Shown here: in pieces, positions 45,501-58,900 of the stretch
How the letters are laid out: each line of letters begins with the position of its first letter
How positions within the stretch are numbered: the first letter of the stretch is position 1
NCBI RefSeq assembly: GCF_016097555.1
Contig: NC_054712.1
Span: 37,690,454-37,754,453 of the forward strand
From: Gigantopelta aegis
Taxonomy: Eukaryota; Mollusca; Gastropoda; Neomphalida; Peltospiridae
Length of the DNA stretch: 64,000 nucleotides
Direction: 5' to 3'
Position numbers and translations under genes: made by a program
Notes under the pieces: model-generated
What the model was told of the DNA's origin: nothing
Database searches by the model: none
What the model saw: only the letters and a program-made list of their open reading frames with translations

Positions 45501-48500
45501 CGAAGACAATACAAATGTTCCAAACAAAATTCACAAAGGTTGCCGAGACGACGATGCCCATTCGTCAAGGTCCGACCCTATCTGTGTCGACAAGTTGTTC
45601 GATGCCAATGGAGCGTCGTCGACGACTAGTTACGAGTTCACAAAGTTTGGCTCGGACATTCCAGGTGTTTTCAAGTTCGGTCTTTCCAGCAAAGCTAGTA
45701 CTGTGAGTACAAGCTGTACAAACACCAGGTAAAGGATCTTTTTGTTGTTGCATCCCTAGCGAGTTGTTAATATTTATTAGTTGTTCAAGAAATGATGACA
45801 TGGGGAAGGTAAGACTCTTAAGAGGCACAATATATAGGTGTATAGGCTCCCATTGTAGGGTGGGGGGCTGAAGTACTGACGTTTGCTCGAATCTGGATAA
45901 CATTTTAATCATATTTTCTTTGCTATCAAAATTGCATAAACACGGTATGAGCAAAACGATTGTTCCTGATGTCTGGCAGACACATTGGCAGATATGATTT
46001 TAAAATCCTGAGGATGACGTCGCAGCATCATGGTGGGGAGTCATCCTGGTTATAAAGTTGTAGAACACTGTCCTAAGCATAATGTCGTACTCCATTAGCG
46101 CTGCTAAGAGCCTGTGAATGAATTAGCTTTGAAATTGGATTTCTCTTGGCAAGCCACATGATTTCAAATTTTATGGGAGCACTTTTTGGTACTGTGCTCT
46201 GTTACCATCGGAATCCAAGGGAAGCTGTTTTATGTGTATATTGGGACAATATTTCAAATTCTTGGGCAACGGTTAAACCGGAAGTCAGTTCACGTGAGTT
46301 TTACTTGGGTAACCGATTGTTCGGTTACGTGAATATAGTTCTAGTAACCAATCAGTTATACCTGCCTAACTATAAAACACAGACCTACGGTTCTATGCAT
46401 ATATATTTTGAATTTGACTTCTGTTACTTTTAATTTTAGAAGTTAATTGTTCACCACGTAACCCAATTGGCGGTTCACATGATTTTAAAGTTGCGTAACC
46501 GACACATGAACAGAACAGCGGTTCTCATGAAATATTGTGCTCTTGTATAATGTACATAATGCGGTTTTTTCTGGTTTGTTTTCAGGGCTGTTCCTTCGAT
46601 TGTTATGAATATGTCTCAGGGTGGTGAATCGCTGAAATCTGTGGTCCCCCCACCTGCTAAGCCTGCAGGACACAGCAAGAAGGTCAAGGATCCTAGTCTG
46701 AGCAGTCATTTTCCGAACAAAAGTCATGGCTACGAACTACAGATCGTCAGTCAACCGGAAGAACAACATCGCGCCCGGTATTTAACTGAGGGAAGTCGCG
46801 GAGCAGTCAAAGACAGGTCGCAACAGAATTATCCAATTGTTAAGGTTTGTTTCTAAATAAAGAGTCTCTGTACATCAGCTAGTGTGAATTTTCTTTGATT
46901 CCATATAACAATAATGAAACAATAACAATCCATGTATGAAATAAATAATACACACATTTATGAAATACAAAAAACCACATTATTTACGAAAAGCACACAT
47001 AAATGTGTTTATGCATTTTATACATTGTGACAGCATGTAAATTATGTATTACTTAGACAACCCCTCCTACCCCCCCCCCCATCCCTTACCCCCCAGTCCC
47101 CCTACAAAAATAAATGATACATAATTACACTTTTTTTTTCTCTAAAAATTATAATTTAAAAAATCAATTTTTTTATTTCACGTCTATAACTGATGAATAT
47201 GTCATTTTTGTTCATAATAGGCCTATAAGCATTCAAATAAGTATAAATGTATGGGTTAAGCTAAAAACATTTTTTATAAAATGGGGAAACACTTCATGTT
47301 CCATGTAAATGATGTCCTAAATTCTGTGTGCATATGAAAATTAAGTTGTGTAAATTAGGAAATGTGCAGGCAATTTTCAGAGGCTTGGCTCACACATTTT
47401 GAAGTGTGTCCAGATTCTTATATTAAATTTCACAGTGGATTTTATTCTTACTATTTCCTGTTTGTTACAGTTGCATGGCCACAATGAGGCGGTTAAGCTC
47501 CAAGTGTTTGTTGGATGCGAGACGGGGCGAATGAAGCCGCATGGTTTCTATCAAGCATGCAAAGTGGCTGGAAAGAACTCGACTCCGTGTATTGAGAAAG
47601 AAATCGATGGCACCATGGTTATTGAGTTGGACATTAATACATCCAGCGACATGACAGCAAGGTAGTGTAGCATAAATGGCCACATATACACACACTCACA
47701 CCCATGTAAGTTACTAGTGTTTTGACAGTACATGTATTTATTTAATGCTGGACCGGCCTCGGTGGCGTCGTGGTTAAGCCATCGGTCTACAGGCTGGTAG
47801 GTACTGGGTTCGGATCCTAGTCGAGGCATGGGATTTTAAATCCAGATACCGACTCCAAAACCTGAGTGAGTGCTCCGTAAGGCTCAATGGGTAGGTGTAA
47901 ACCACTTGCACCAACCAGTGATCCATAACTGGTTCAATAAAGGCCATGGTTTGTGCTATCCTGACTGTGGGAAGCGCAAATAAAAGATCCCTTGCTGCTA
48001 ATCGGAAAGCGTAGCCCATGTAGTGGCAACAGCGGGTTTCCTCTCAAACTCTGTGTGGTCCTTAACCATATGTCTGACGCCATATAACCGTAAATAAAAT
48101 GTGTTGAGTGCATCGTTAAATAAAACATTTCTTTCTTTAGTTAATGCTGGAAACAGAATTACGTTGAACATTTTTGTATGGAAATACCTTAATTTGTTAC
48201 GGTACAATGTGTATCAAACAAATTACTGGGGGTGGGGTGTCACAAAATTCTAAAAAGGGCAACTTTTAGTAGGCTAATGAGCTGAACCTCCAAAGAGAGC
48301 AAAGTCTGTTGTTGATGGTTCAGGGACATGAGTCTTGGAAAATGTGGGGGAGGGGGCAGGACATAGCCCAGTGGTAAAGCACTCGCTTGATGTGTGGTCG
48401 GTTTAGGATCGATCCCTGTTGGTGGCCCTATTGGGTTATTTCTCATTCCATCCAGTGCTGCACAACTGGTGTAACAAAGGCCGTGGCATGTACTATCCTG

Positions 48501-48876
48501 TCTGTGGGATGGTTCATATAAAAGATCCCTTGCTGTTAATTGAAAAGAGTAGCCCATGAAATGGCGACAGCGGGTTTCCTCTCTCTATATCTATGTGGTC
48601 CTTAACCATATGCCTGATGCCATATAACCATAAATAAAAGTGTTGAGTGCGTCGTTAAATAAAACATTTCCTTCTTTCCTTGGAAAATGTTAAAATAAAC
48701 ATTTCGCAGACGTGTTGTTAAGCTAGTTCTGGATAACGTTGCGTTTACAAAAAGGTCATTAAAAAGATTACTGTAATGGGTGAGTGTAGGTGGATGGGGA
48801 GGTCCTCGAACAGTATGAAATTATTAGCAGCCTGGTTCTAACCACATTTCAAGTTAGTTCCTAGAAGGAAACACTA

Positions 48877-48909
<33 letters not shown>

Positions 48910-51900
48910 ATGACTAAAGTTGTATGGTTTGATTTCTTGGTTAACTTCTATTGACTAAAGTTGTATGGTTTGATTTCTTGGTTAACTTCTATTTATATGT
49001 AGTATTTTATTTTTTCAGAATAATTATCTTGATGCCTACTAAACCTAATTGGCCTATAAGTTGACACATTCTGGGAGTAAAATTTGATTCCTGTTTCAAC
49101 TGAAAATTTATTAGTAACTACTGTTTAATGATTTAAACTTGTGTAGCGATCTCTGAAACTTGTGTAGCAAATCATGACACAATACTGAATAAAAACGTTC
49201 CCGGATCCCACCACTTATGTCATGCACTGACATTAACTCAGAATTAAATTTTCATTTGTTAACAGTGTGGACTGTGTTGGAATTCTGAAGTTGAGAAATG
49301 CTGATGTTGAGAAGAGAATTGGCGTCACCAAGGCACGAGCAAAGAAAAAGAACAGCACGCGTGCACGCCTGGTTTTCCGCACGACCTTCCAGAAGTCCGA
49401 TGGACACTACATCACTCTACAGGCTGCATCTACACCCATTCTTTGTAGTATGTTTTTTTAAATTAAAATTAGATATTTTGTTTTAAAAACAAACAAAAAA
49501 CCTACTTCTGTGAATGAAGGTAATGTTAACCTTGCAGAAAGTAACGAATGAATGTTTAACAACACCCCAGCACATTGGCTATTGATTGACAAAAAGGCAA
49601 ACTTGAAAATATTTATTGCATGAACTTGGTTAAAAATGCTTTGTGGTATTATTCTGTTTGAGAGGTAAGTATTCTTCTAAAAGGGGCAGGATGTAGCCAG
49701 TGGTAAAGTGTTCACTTGATGCGCGGTCGGTCTAGGATCGATCCCCGTTGGTGGACCAATTGGGCTATTTCTCGTTCCAGCCAGTGCTCCACAACTGGTG
49801 TAACAAAACCCGTGGTATGTACTATCCTGTCTGTGAGATGGTGCATATAAAAGATCCCTTGCTGTTAATCGAAAAGAGTAGCCCATGAAGTGGCGACAGC
49901 GGGTTTCCTCTCTCAATATCTGTGTGGTCCTTAACCATGTCTGATGCCATATAACCATAAATAAAATGTCTTGAGTGTATTTTAATTTTTTTTAAATATT
50001 TATTCACAGAACCCCTGTTTACATTTGTTTTCTGTCCCAACCACAGGGATGAAGTGACAGAGTTAAAATACAAAATTAAACATCATTTAGGTATACATAT
50101 CGAAATTTTCATTCAGTATTTACAATTGTTATTATCACGAAGTTATACGTGTATGTGTGAATATTAATGATACAGATAGAAAAAAGATTGTATATTATTT
50201 AGCCCGAGTTCTCATAGTTTATAATTTTGGACTAGACATGTAAAATAATTATTTAAAAATTGACTATACAAAATGGCTTCCATCATGAATTTGTTATTCT
50301 AGGTTGGGGTGTTAAAAAAAGGTTGTTCGTACTTATGGTTGGGGGGAAAAAAAGGTTTTACATATTTCCGGTGATTCATTTTGTTTTGAATAAGCTTTTT
50401 CTCCAGAATACAGCCCTAATGAATTTGTTCTGTATAATATGAAGCTTAGTTTTGTTTTAATCGTCTATTCCAGCTCAGCCTATTGGACAGCCTGAGATTC
50501 TGAGGGTGAGTCTGCTCGAGGCGACTGTCGACGGAGGACAGAGCATGTTCATTATCGGGAAGAATTTCCTGAAAAACACGCAGGTCTTCTTCCAGGAGGT
50601 CGTCATGGAGAACGGAACCATTCTCTGGGAGAAAGAGGCCAGCATTGAGCAAGAATTCTTTCAACAGGTAAAACAGGTCCTCATCTGTAGCAGGGCGGGG
50701 CGTAGCTCAGTGGTAAAGTGCTAAAGTGCTCGCTTGATGCGCGGTCAGTCTAGGATTGATCCCAGTCGGTGGACCCATTGGGCTGTTTCTCGTTCTAGCC
50801 GGTGCACCATGACTGGTATGTACGTGTTATCCAGTCTGAAATAGTGCATAAAAAAGATCCCTTCTTACTAATGGAAAAATGTAGACTCCAAATGACCATA
50901 TGTTTCACAACTAATAGCCGATGATTAATAAATCAGTGTGCACTAGTGGTGTTGTTAAACAAAGCAAAACTTTTCATCTGTAGTATTTCTGATATGGTAG
51001 GGGAAGGAGCGGTGTGGGATCAATCCCCGTCAGTGGGCCCATTGGGCTACTTCTCGTTACAGCCAGTGCACCACGACTGGTATATCAAAGGCCGTGATAT
51101 GTACTACCCTGTCTGTGGGATGGTGCATATAAAAGATCCCTTGCTGCTAATCGAAAAGAGTAGCCCATGAAGTGGCAACAGTGGGTTTCCTCTCTTAATA
51201 TCTGTGTGGTCCTTAACCATATGTCTGATGCCATATAACCGTAAATACAATGTTTTGAGTGCGTCGTTAAATAAAACATAATTCTTTCTTTCTTTGGTAG
51301 GGGAAGGAAAAAGACCGAAGAGAGGGAGCATTTGGGGTGTACTAATGGGACTTCTATGAAATCTGTCAAATAAATTAATTTAAAACCACTGAAGCACAGT
51401 GTGGCATATAGACACCAACATCGCTATCAAATATTCCTGGGTCTCACAACATTAATTTACTTCTGTCAAAGAGATTAGTCTGTGTTGAAGTTTGTTTTGT
51501 TTAACAACACCACTAGAGCACATTGATTTATTAATCATGGGCTATTGGATATCAAACATTTAGTCATTCAGACAGTCTTGGAGAGAAAACCCAGTAAATT
51601 GTTTCCATTAAAAACCAGGGATCTTTTATATGCACCATCCCACAAACAGGATAGCACATACCACATCCTTTGATATACCGTGAAACCTCTCAAAACCGGA
51701 CCCTCTGTAAACATGAATTCCCTAAAAACCGGATGTTTTTCATGGTCCCTTTTTAAATATCTGTACAGAAGAGAACCTCTCTAAACTGGATACCTCTTAA
51801 AACTGGACTTTTTACTTGGTATTATAAGGGTGTCCAGTTTGGAGAAGTTTCAATGTATCAGCTGTGGTGCACTGGTTGGAATGAGAAATAACCCAATGGA

Positions 51901-54900
51901 CCCACTGACTGGTTGACCTCGTATCAGGCAAGTGCTATATCACTTGCCTCTGTATCGTCCCCTAACTTGAGGAAATTAGGCTGTGTATTTGGTGTAAATT
52001 TGTAAAAATTGTCACCTACAGTTTTTGTTTTAGGGCTTATGGACATTTATTAGCCATTTTAGAAATGTTAATTTTAAAACTAAAAGTGATAATTTGCAAT
52101 AAGATTTTGATACAACTTCAGTTAAAATGTTTTTCATAACTTATTTTCAGCCACATCTCATTTGTAGGACTCTGCAATACAGGGCTTCTAGAATTTTTAT
52201 AAAAATCTACTAGCTTTGATCAGTGATTTAATTTTTTTTACTAGCCACGATTAAAAATTGACTAGCCCTACTTAAAGTAAATACAATGTTACTAATAGTA
52301 ATAATCGGATATGTTAGCCTACCTAAATAGGGAGATTGAGCTTAAAAAGCCTTGGATTTGGAGGATGGGCAGGATATTCATATTTACAAAATAAGACTTA
52401 AATGCTGCATTTGACAACTTTTTTTCACTAGCCATCGGGCATGGCTATAGTAGTTATTACTAGCCCACCATTGAATATCACTAGCCATTAAAGTGGGCCT
52501 ACCATAATCTAGAAGCCCTTGTGATATTTATTAGACATTTTATCATTTTGAGAAATAATAAGAATAATTTGAAACGAGATTTAGTCAAAACTGTAGTTAA
52601 CTTCTTTTTTTTTTTTTAACTTGTTTTTAGACACATTTGATCTGTACGGTCCCCGAGTATCATAACGCAAGTGTTGACAAACCCGTTGACATGCAGATCA
52701 TTGTGAAATGTCGTGGTAAGCTGAGCGATCCTCACGAGTTTATGTACAAGCCATGTAAGTATTTGACCGGCACTAGACGTTCATTCATCACATTGTGGCT
52801 GGTGTAACCTCCTTCATACTGTGAGTGATTAACTTCTTGTAGATGTACAAACAAAAAAGAAACAATGTCTCCAATGTATTGTGGAAGCATCTGCGTGCAT
52901 TTTCTTGAATAAAAATGTAACTGACATTATATTTCTTGGCATGTATGTCAAGGTTAATGGTCGTAACTGTAATCGACTTCTGTATTTTAGTTTAATGCTT
53001 CAAAATCTGAAATGATTAAATATCATTTTTATTACCATGGTATGATGATCATCTTTTTAAAACAAAAATTAAAAAATTAGTAATTCAGTGACTTTTCATG
53101 TTGGTATCACCCTAAAATTTGAGTACTGTTGCATGTTGGTCATTTTTTTTTTTATTGTCACACATTGTTGCCCATAGTTGTTTTTTTTCTTTTGCGACAG
53201 TCGTGTGTTAAATATTCATACACGAACAATGACACACTGTGTGGCACATGTGACAGTCTTCACATTGACAAATTCGCCCCCGGTTTTTAACCACCCCCCC
53301 CCCACCCCCCATGACGACCATTATTAAAGTAACACCCCATGATACCAAGATGAAAGCATATTTATATGATGTGTAATATTTAGCACATTTTTATACCCTC
53401 ACAGTATTAATGAGGTAGATTTCACTAACTGGTGACTAAAGCTGCTTTCAATTACATAGCAGTATGTAAATTATTATAAGCTGTCAAAATTTAATTGAGA
53501 TATCATAGTGCTTAATTTTATAGCACATGTGTTGAGAAATTTGTATGTTTTTCCTCTATTCCCAGTTAGTGCACCAGTCAGTATGGCTTTGACTCGATCA
53601 AATTAGTCAATTTGGGAATCGTATTTTGGCATTTGTGTTGTGTGTGGATTTTTTTTTTTTTTTCCCGTACATACATACAATATTTGCTGGGAGTTTAACA
53701 AGTTGTTTTTAATGCCGCTGTTGTTGCTTTGTATTATATCGGATTGACAAAGTCAATGCAATCGGAAAAACACAAACTAAAATGTTTCTAGTTTTTATTT
53801 CGAAATCCTCCCATGAGTGGTTTGGTTGAGTCGGAGTCACGTCATTTTATCACAGAAACCGGCATCCATTGCTTGAGCAACCCTTTGCAGTGTCGTGTAT
53901 GTTTTGATAATAAATGTTAGATTTCAGCCTTGAAAATAGTACAACCCTGACCTCCAAGTCTGCTGAGTGTTTTCAAAAACACTAATTGGAATTATTATTT
54001 TTAAAGACTTTCTTTCCCTCTGGTTCAGCAAAAATGCCATCCTCCTCCTCAGTGCCATTCAATCTAGGTTGTTCAAGAATATTTGCTATGGTTTAAGGTT
54101 TAGGTGGGAAAAGTTTCATGAACTGGTAGAGGGGGTCATACGCAAGCAAGGTGAAAAAAGATTCAGTGTGACAGTGATCATGTTATGCAGTCTTAATTAT
54201 GAATAAAAAGTTTCAAGAATAATTACTTTTTAACAGGTTGTCAACTGCTTTTAATTGGTTTTTGTACCTCTTGTTTAGTTGGCCAACTAAAAAATGCATT
54301 ATTCAGTCCAAGAGTTCATTTAAAGGTTTACATTTTGGAGAATATTTGGAAAATTCATTCTTTAGGTATTGCACTGTGTTCAAGTTGGAAGAAAGTATCT
54401 TAAGACAATGTTACTTACAGTAGTTGATAGTGTTGGAATGTTAGCCACTTTGTTTTAGTTTGTTTTATAGTATGTGTTGGCATTTTTTGTTTTAGCTTCT
54501 TCTTTTTTTAAATGCATCTTTCTCTTTAACATAATAACAGTTGATTATCCAGCTATGACTGCATGTATTCATGGAACACATGTTCACACCAAAGGCAACA
54601 GCAGAACTCGTTATTAAACAACAAGATTGTTTATAGGGGCACAAAAATACTGGTTGAATCGGCCTTTACATTTTATCACAGTATTCTCTTGATTGGGTTC
54701 TTGTGTTTAACTCGGTCTGAAGATGTGTGTGGTGTTCTTGTTTTAGTTGGAGGCTGTCTGTGTTTATAAACATGGATACGTTGATAGGATCAGCTGATTT
54801 CTTACACATGTTACTGTAGTAAAAACATTCTTTGATAAATTTCATCATATTTGAGGCATCGATAGCAGATTTTGTAACTGCTGACAGTTTTAAAGATTCT

Positions 54901-55904
54901 ATGATATATTTTGAAATGCATTTTGAAGATTACTTTCACTATGACCTTCATTCCTATGCCATTAAATCCAGGGTTATATCACTAAGAATCAGAATTATTT
55001 TATTTTATTCCAGTTCATATTCCAAATAGTTTGTGGATGGATGACATTTTTGTTGAGAAAAAAGTAACTTTTTTCAATATGCCTAGATTGCATTATTCGA
55101 AATTTGCTAGTGTAGGAGGTCTGGGTTGTATATTTGCTGAGCTTTTGGATGCCACCATCAGAATATATATAAAAAAAGAAATGTCTTTACACCAAGGATC
55201 TTAATATCAAGAAAGGATCGATTCAAGTGTTGAGAGGTACTGTACAAACATAATTTTTCCTTTGTTTTAATGCAGAATCAATGTTTCATACAGATGGTTG
55301 ACCATTCTGAACATAGCAAATGTTTTACATTATTAACCTCGTATTTCAGTCAAGACCACTGGCAAATTATTTCATAGTTTCACGAACATGCATAGTCTTA
55401 AAAGTTTGGGTCTTACGTTGTATTTGATGTACAATTTTTTTTACATACCCCAGAGATTTGAAACTTTTTTTCTTTGGGTTTTTTTCTCTTTTTTTTTTTT
55501 TAAATTGCAAGTCATGTTCTTGGACAAATATTATTGAGATTTAGATTTTTTTTTTTTTTTTTTTAAACAAACCACAAGGAGTTATTTTAATAACAGTAAT
55601 TTTTTTAGTCCCACTGTAATAATTTAGATACTGAGTTTTTCCAAATTAATAATATGTAGGATTGGAATCTTAATTAGTTTTTTTTAAATTCTGTTGCCCC
55701 CTTTCCTTGCTTTCATTTTAATTCCATCATATTCCTTGCCGATTTGGCAGTTTCAACTTCTATGGCTGTTTTTGATCTGTTAATTTTGTTGTCTTGTATG
55801 CAGTCAGTTTCCTTCCCATTAAAATCATTGTTTGTTACTTCCCAAAAAAGAATGAAAGAAAAAAAGATGAGGGGTGAGGAGGGTGTGTGGGTCAGTTTCT
55901 TGTT

Positions 55905-55968
<64 letters not shown>

Positions 55969-58900
55969 ACTATGAAGAATTTAATTTAGCTACATAGCCA
56001 CTTTTAATATTGTGGGTTTTTGTTCTCAGTTTACTTTCACAATTTTTTATTTATTTATGATATGAAAAGCTAGTCACAGAAAATTAGCAACAGATATAAA
56101 AGAAAATTTACTATCATCTATTTTTCTGCCACTTGAATACATTGATCTGTTTGGTAATTTCCAGATTGGTCGATTTTTTTATATTTTTTTTTAAATAAAA
56201 AATTGACTGCATTTTAAATTGGCTCGTTTTAATATCTTTTAGCTTTGCTCAGAGAACAAACCTCCATCTGTATGATTCATTCCATCAATTATCTCTCAGA
56301 CTGTATTTATAAATATTGGGAATGGGGGCTCCAATTAATAATTTTGATCTTACCTTTAGACCTGCGGAATCTGGGCTGAATCGAGTGTCAGAGTTAAGAC
56401 TCTGTGTATTAGAGTCTGCAGTCTGTCGGTTGCATGTAGCCATTTAGTGGCTCACAGATCATATAGCAGGTGGATCTATTTTGAAAACTTAAATAGACTC
56501 ACTCTGGATACAAAATTTTAAATGTTTGTCATATTTTGTTGGATGCTTCTTGCTCATTACCATCATATTCCCGAGACGAGAGAACAGTCTTTTTCATGTT
56601 TAAAGCACAAAATTCAATGATGTTCTCAAGATGAGAGAACAGTCATTTTAATGTTTGAAGCACAAAACTCAACGGCGAGCATCAATTTTATTTCATACAT
56701 AACACCCTTTTTTGTGGCTTGGCATTCGGTAGTTTTAAAATATTTAAAAATTTAGTTCAAATCTTCTCTCTTTTTTTTTTAATGTTCACCAATTAAATAA
56801 TAATATTGATTGTTCGAAATCTTACACACAACATAGTCCCAGCATATGATGTTTTGTTTGTGCTGGAGTGACATTAAACATTCATTCATTCATTCATTCA
56901 TTCATTCATTCATTCATTCATTCATTCTGTCCCAGGACAGTATTATTATTTATATAGTGAAGGTGTTAATGCTAAAGAGGTACAGAAAAAAAAAACCATT
57001 CTAAAAACAATTTCACAAATACCTCATTTGTAGCTACTATTAAATTGTATGTAGGTCCCTACTATTTATGGTGATTTGGTTCTCTGTGACCTATGCTTCT
57101 ATATATTTACAATGCACGTGAAATACACCTTAGTATATGTATGGACGTCCGACATGTACATATGTTCATACATGTAGGTTAAAAGGACTATCCTGAGTTT
57201 TCGGCGTTTGTCAAGATAAGTCGACCAACAAAGACTTTAACGATGGTAATTACAAATTAAATATATTTTTCTGAAGAAAATATCAGTGGTTAGTTATTAA
57301 ACATGTTTCTGATAGTCCTAATGTTAGCACATTGTCGAACTTAATTTTATTTCCTAATATATATATTTTCGTATATACGAAATTATTGGGATACCAAATC
57401 CAATTTGGACTAATATTAAGGACACATCAGAAACACATTGAATATACAGACACCATTTATTCTGAACAAGAAAAAATATTTAATACACGTATGTAATACT
57501 AGCTGTTAAAAAAAATTATTAATAAAAAACTTGTTACAATGCAGCAAATTCAGGATGTTCTTTTAATTGTTCAGTTCCATATGTTTTTTGTCTCACAGAT
57601 ATAGGTATTACTTCTCCAATAACAGTAATGGCGTCAAATTCCGTGTTTTGATCCATCATTAAGTTTTTGTATTTCGCTCCCATTTCTTACAAACTATACA
57701 GGTAACTCCTATATCAATATCCATCTCAATACATAAATAAAACAAAAACCTTACCGGTAATTTTTTAGTTTTATTTTAAAATGTATTTATTTTTTTTATT
57801 TTTTTAAATTTATTTATTTATCTATTTATTTAAGAACTAGATTAATCCTGAATGTTACATCACAAATTATTTCTTTATTCACCGAAGTAGTTGGTAGGCA
57901 AGACAGTTAATTCCAAAGAAGTCTTTGATTTTAAAACAATTTTTAAAAATTATTATTTAATGGTGAGACTTGTAGTAACAATGTGTAATCTTTGATACAT
58001 GTAGTTGTGTTGTGAAAACTTGAATCATTCAGATTCTGATTAAAGTGACGCACTACAGGTTGTGAGAGAGTGGGCCGTTTGAACATGAATTGTTTTCTGT
58101 GTCTGACAGTGAACTCTTGACCAATCAGATCATATGTTACAGATTGTTACTGCAAGCTTCATTATAACCAGATGCTATTGGCCATCAAGAATGAATGTTT
58201 CATTGTGATACTTACTAATTTTACAGTGCCAATTGAAAAGCTAAAATTAACATATATTTTTAAAATATGAAATGGTTTTAATGTATTGTGTGTGTATGTA
58301 TACATATTATATATATATTACAAATTTTAACTTGGTTCCTTTTTTATATGTTATTGTTGGTGCCAGTTTTATGAATAGTATAAATTGTGTTATTCATCAC
58401 TTAATCATGTGTACCATTTTCTCAAACTTATTCTTCATTATGTGGTTTCTCTCAAGTAATAATACAAATAATTATAATATTTGGAACCATTATAATGTTG
58501 ATTTTAAATGTCCGTAAGCTAATTTGAACATTAAATACTTGCATTTGAGCTTAAATTTTAACTACATGTACCTGTATTAACACAACAAAACTAGATAAAT
58601 TGAAAATAAATAAACAGGAATTGTGGGCATCAAGGAAAGATAAAAAGCCAAAGACAAAAATAGCAACAATGTAGGTAAGCATAAAAATAAAATCCATAAT
58701 CCATTCAGGGTTTCTGCTAGAAGGAAATTTTTGGGTATGGCGCTATGGAATTGAATATTTACAATGTGTGTGCTGAATGACAGGGTATTGGGGCCTCCCC
58801 AAGAAAAGAAATGGGGTTAGGGTTACGGTTAAGAAGCTCATACAATAATGATAAAAAGTCATTAATTTTGTGACTTAATCTGCAAAAACAATTGTATATG

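Noticed and set aside
45703-45708. GTGAGT as the donor of NFAT5 exon 5
   Set aside because: Phase 0 would not join exon 6; the donor after 45728 gives the required phase 2.
53967-54423. Possible extra NFAT5 exons in intron 10
   Set aside because: The frames have no similarity to the post-IPT region, and exon 10 already joins exon 11 in phase.
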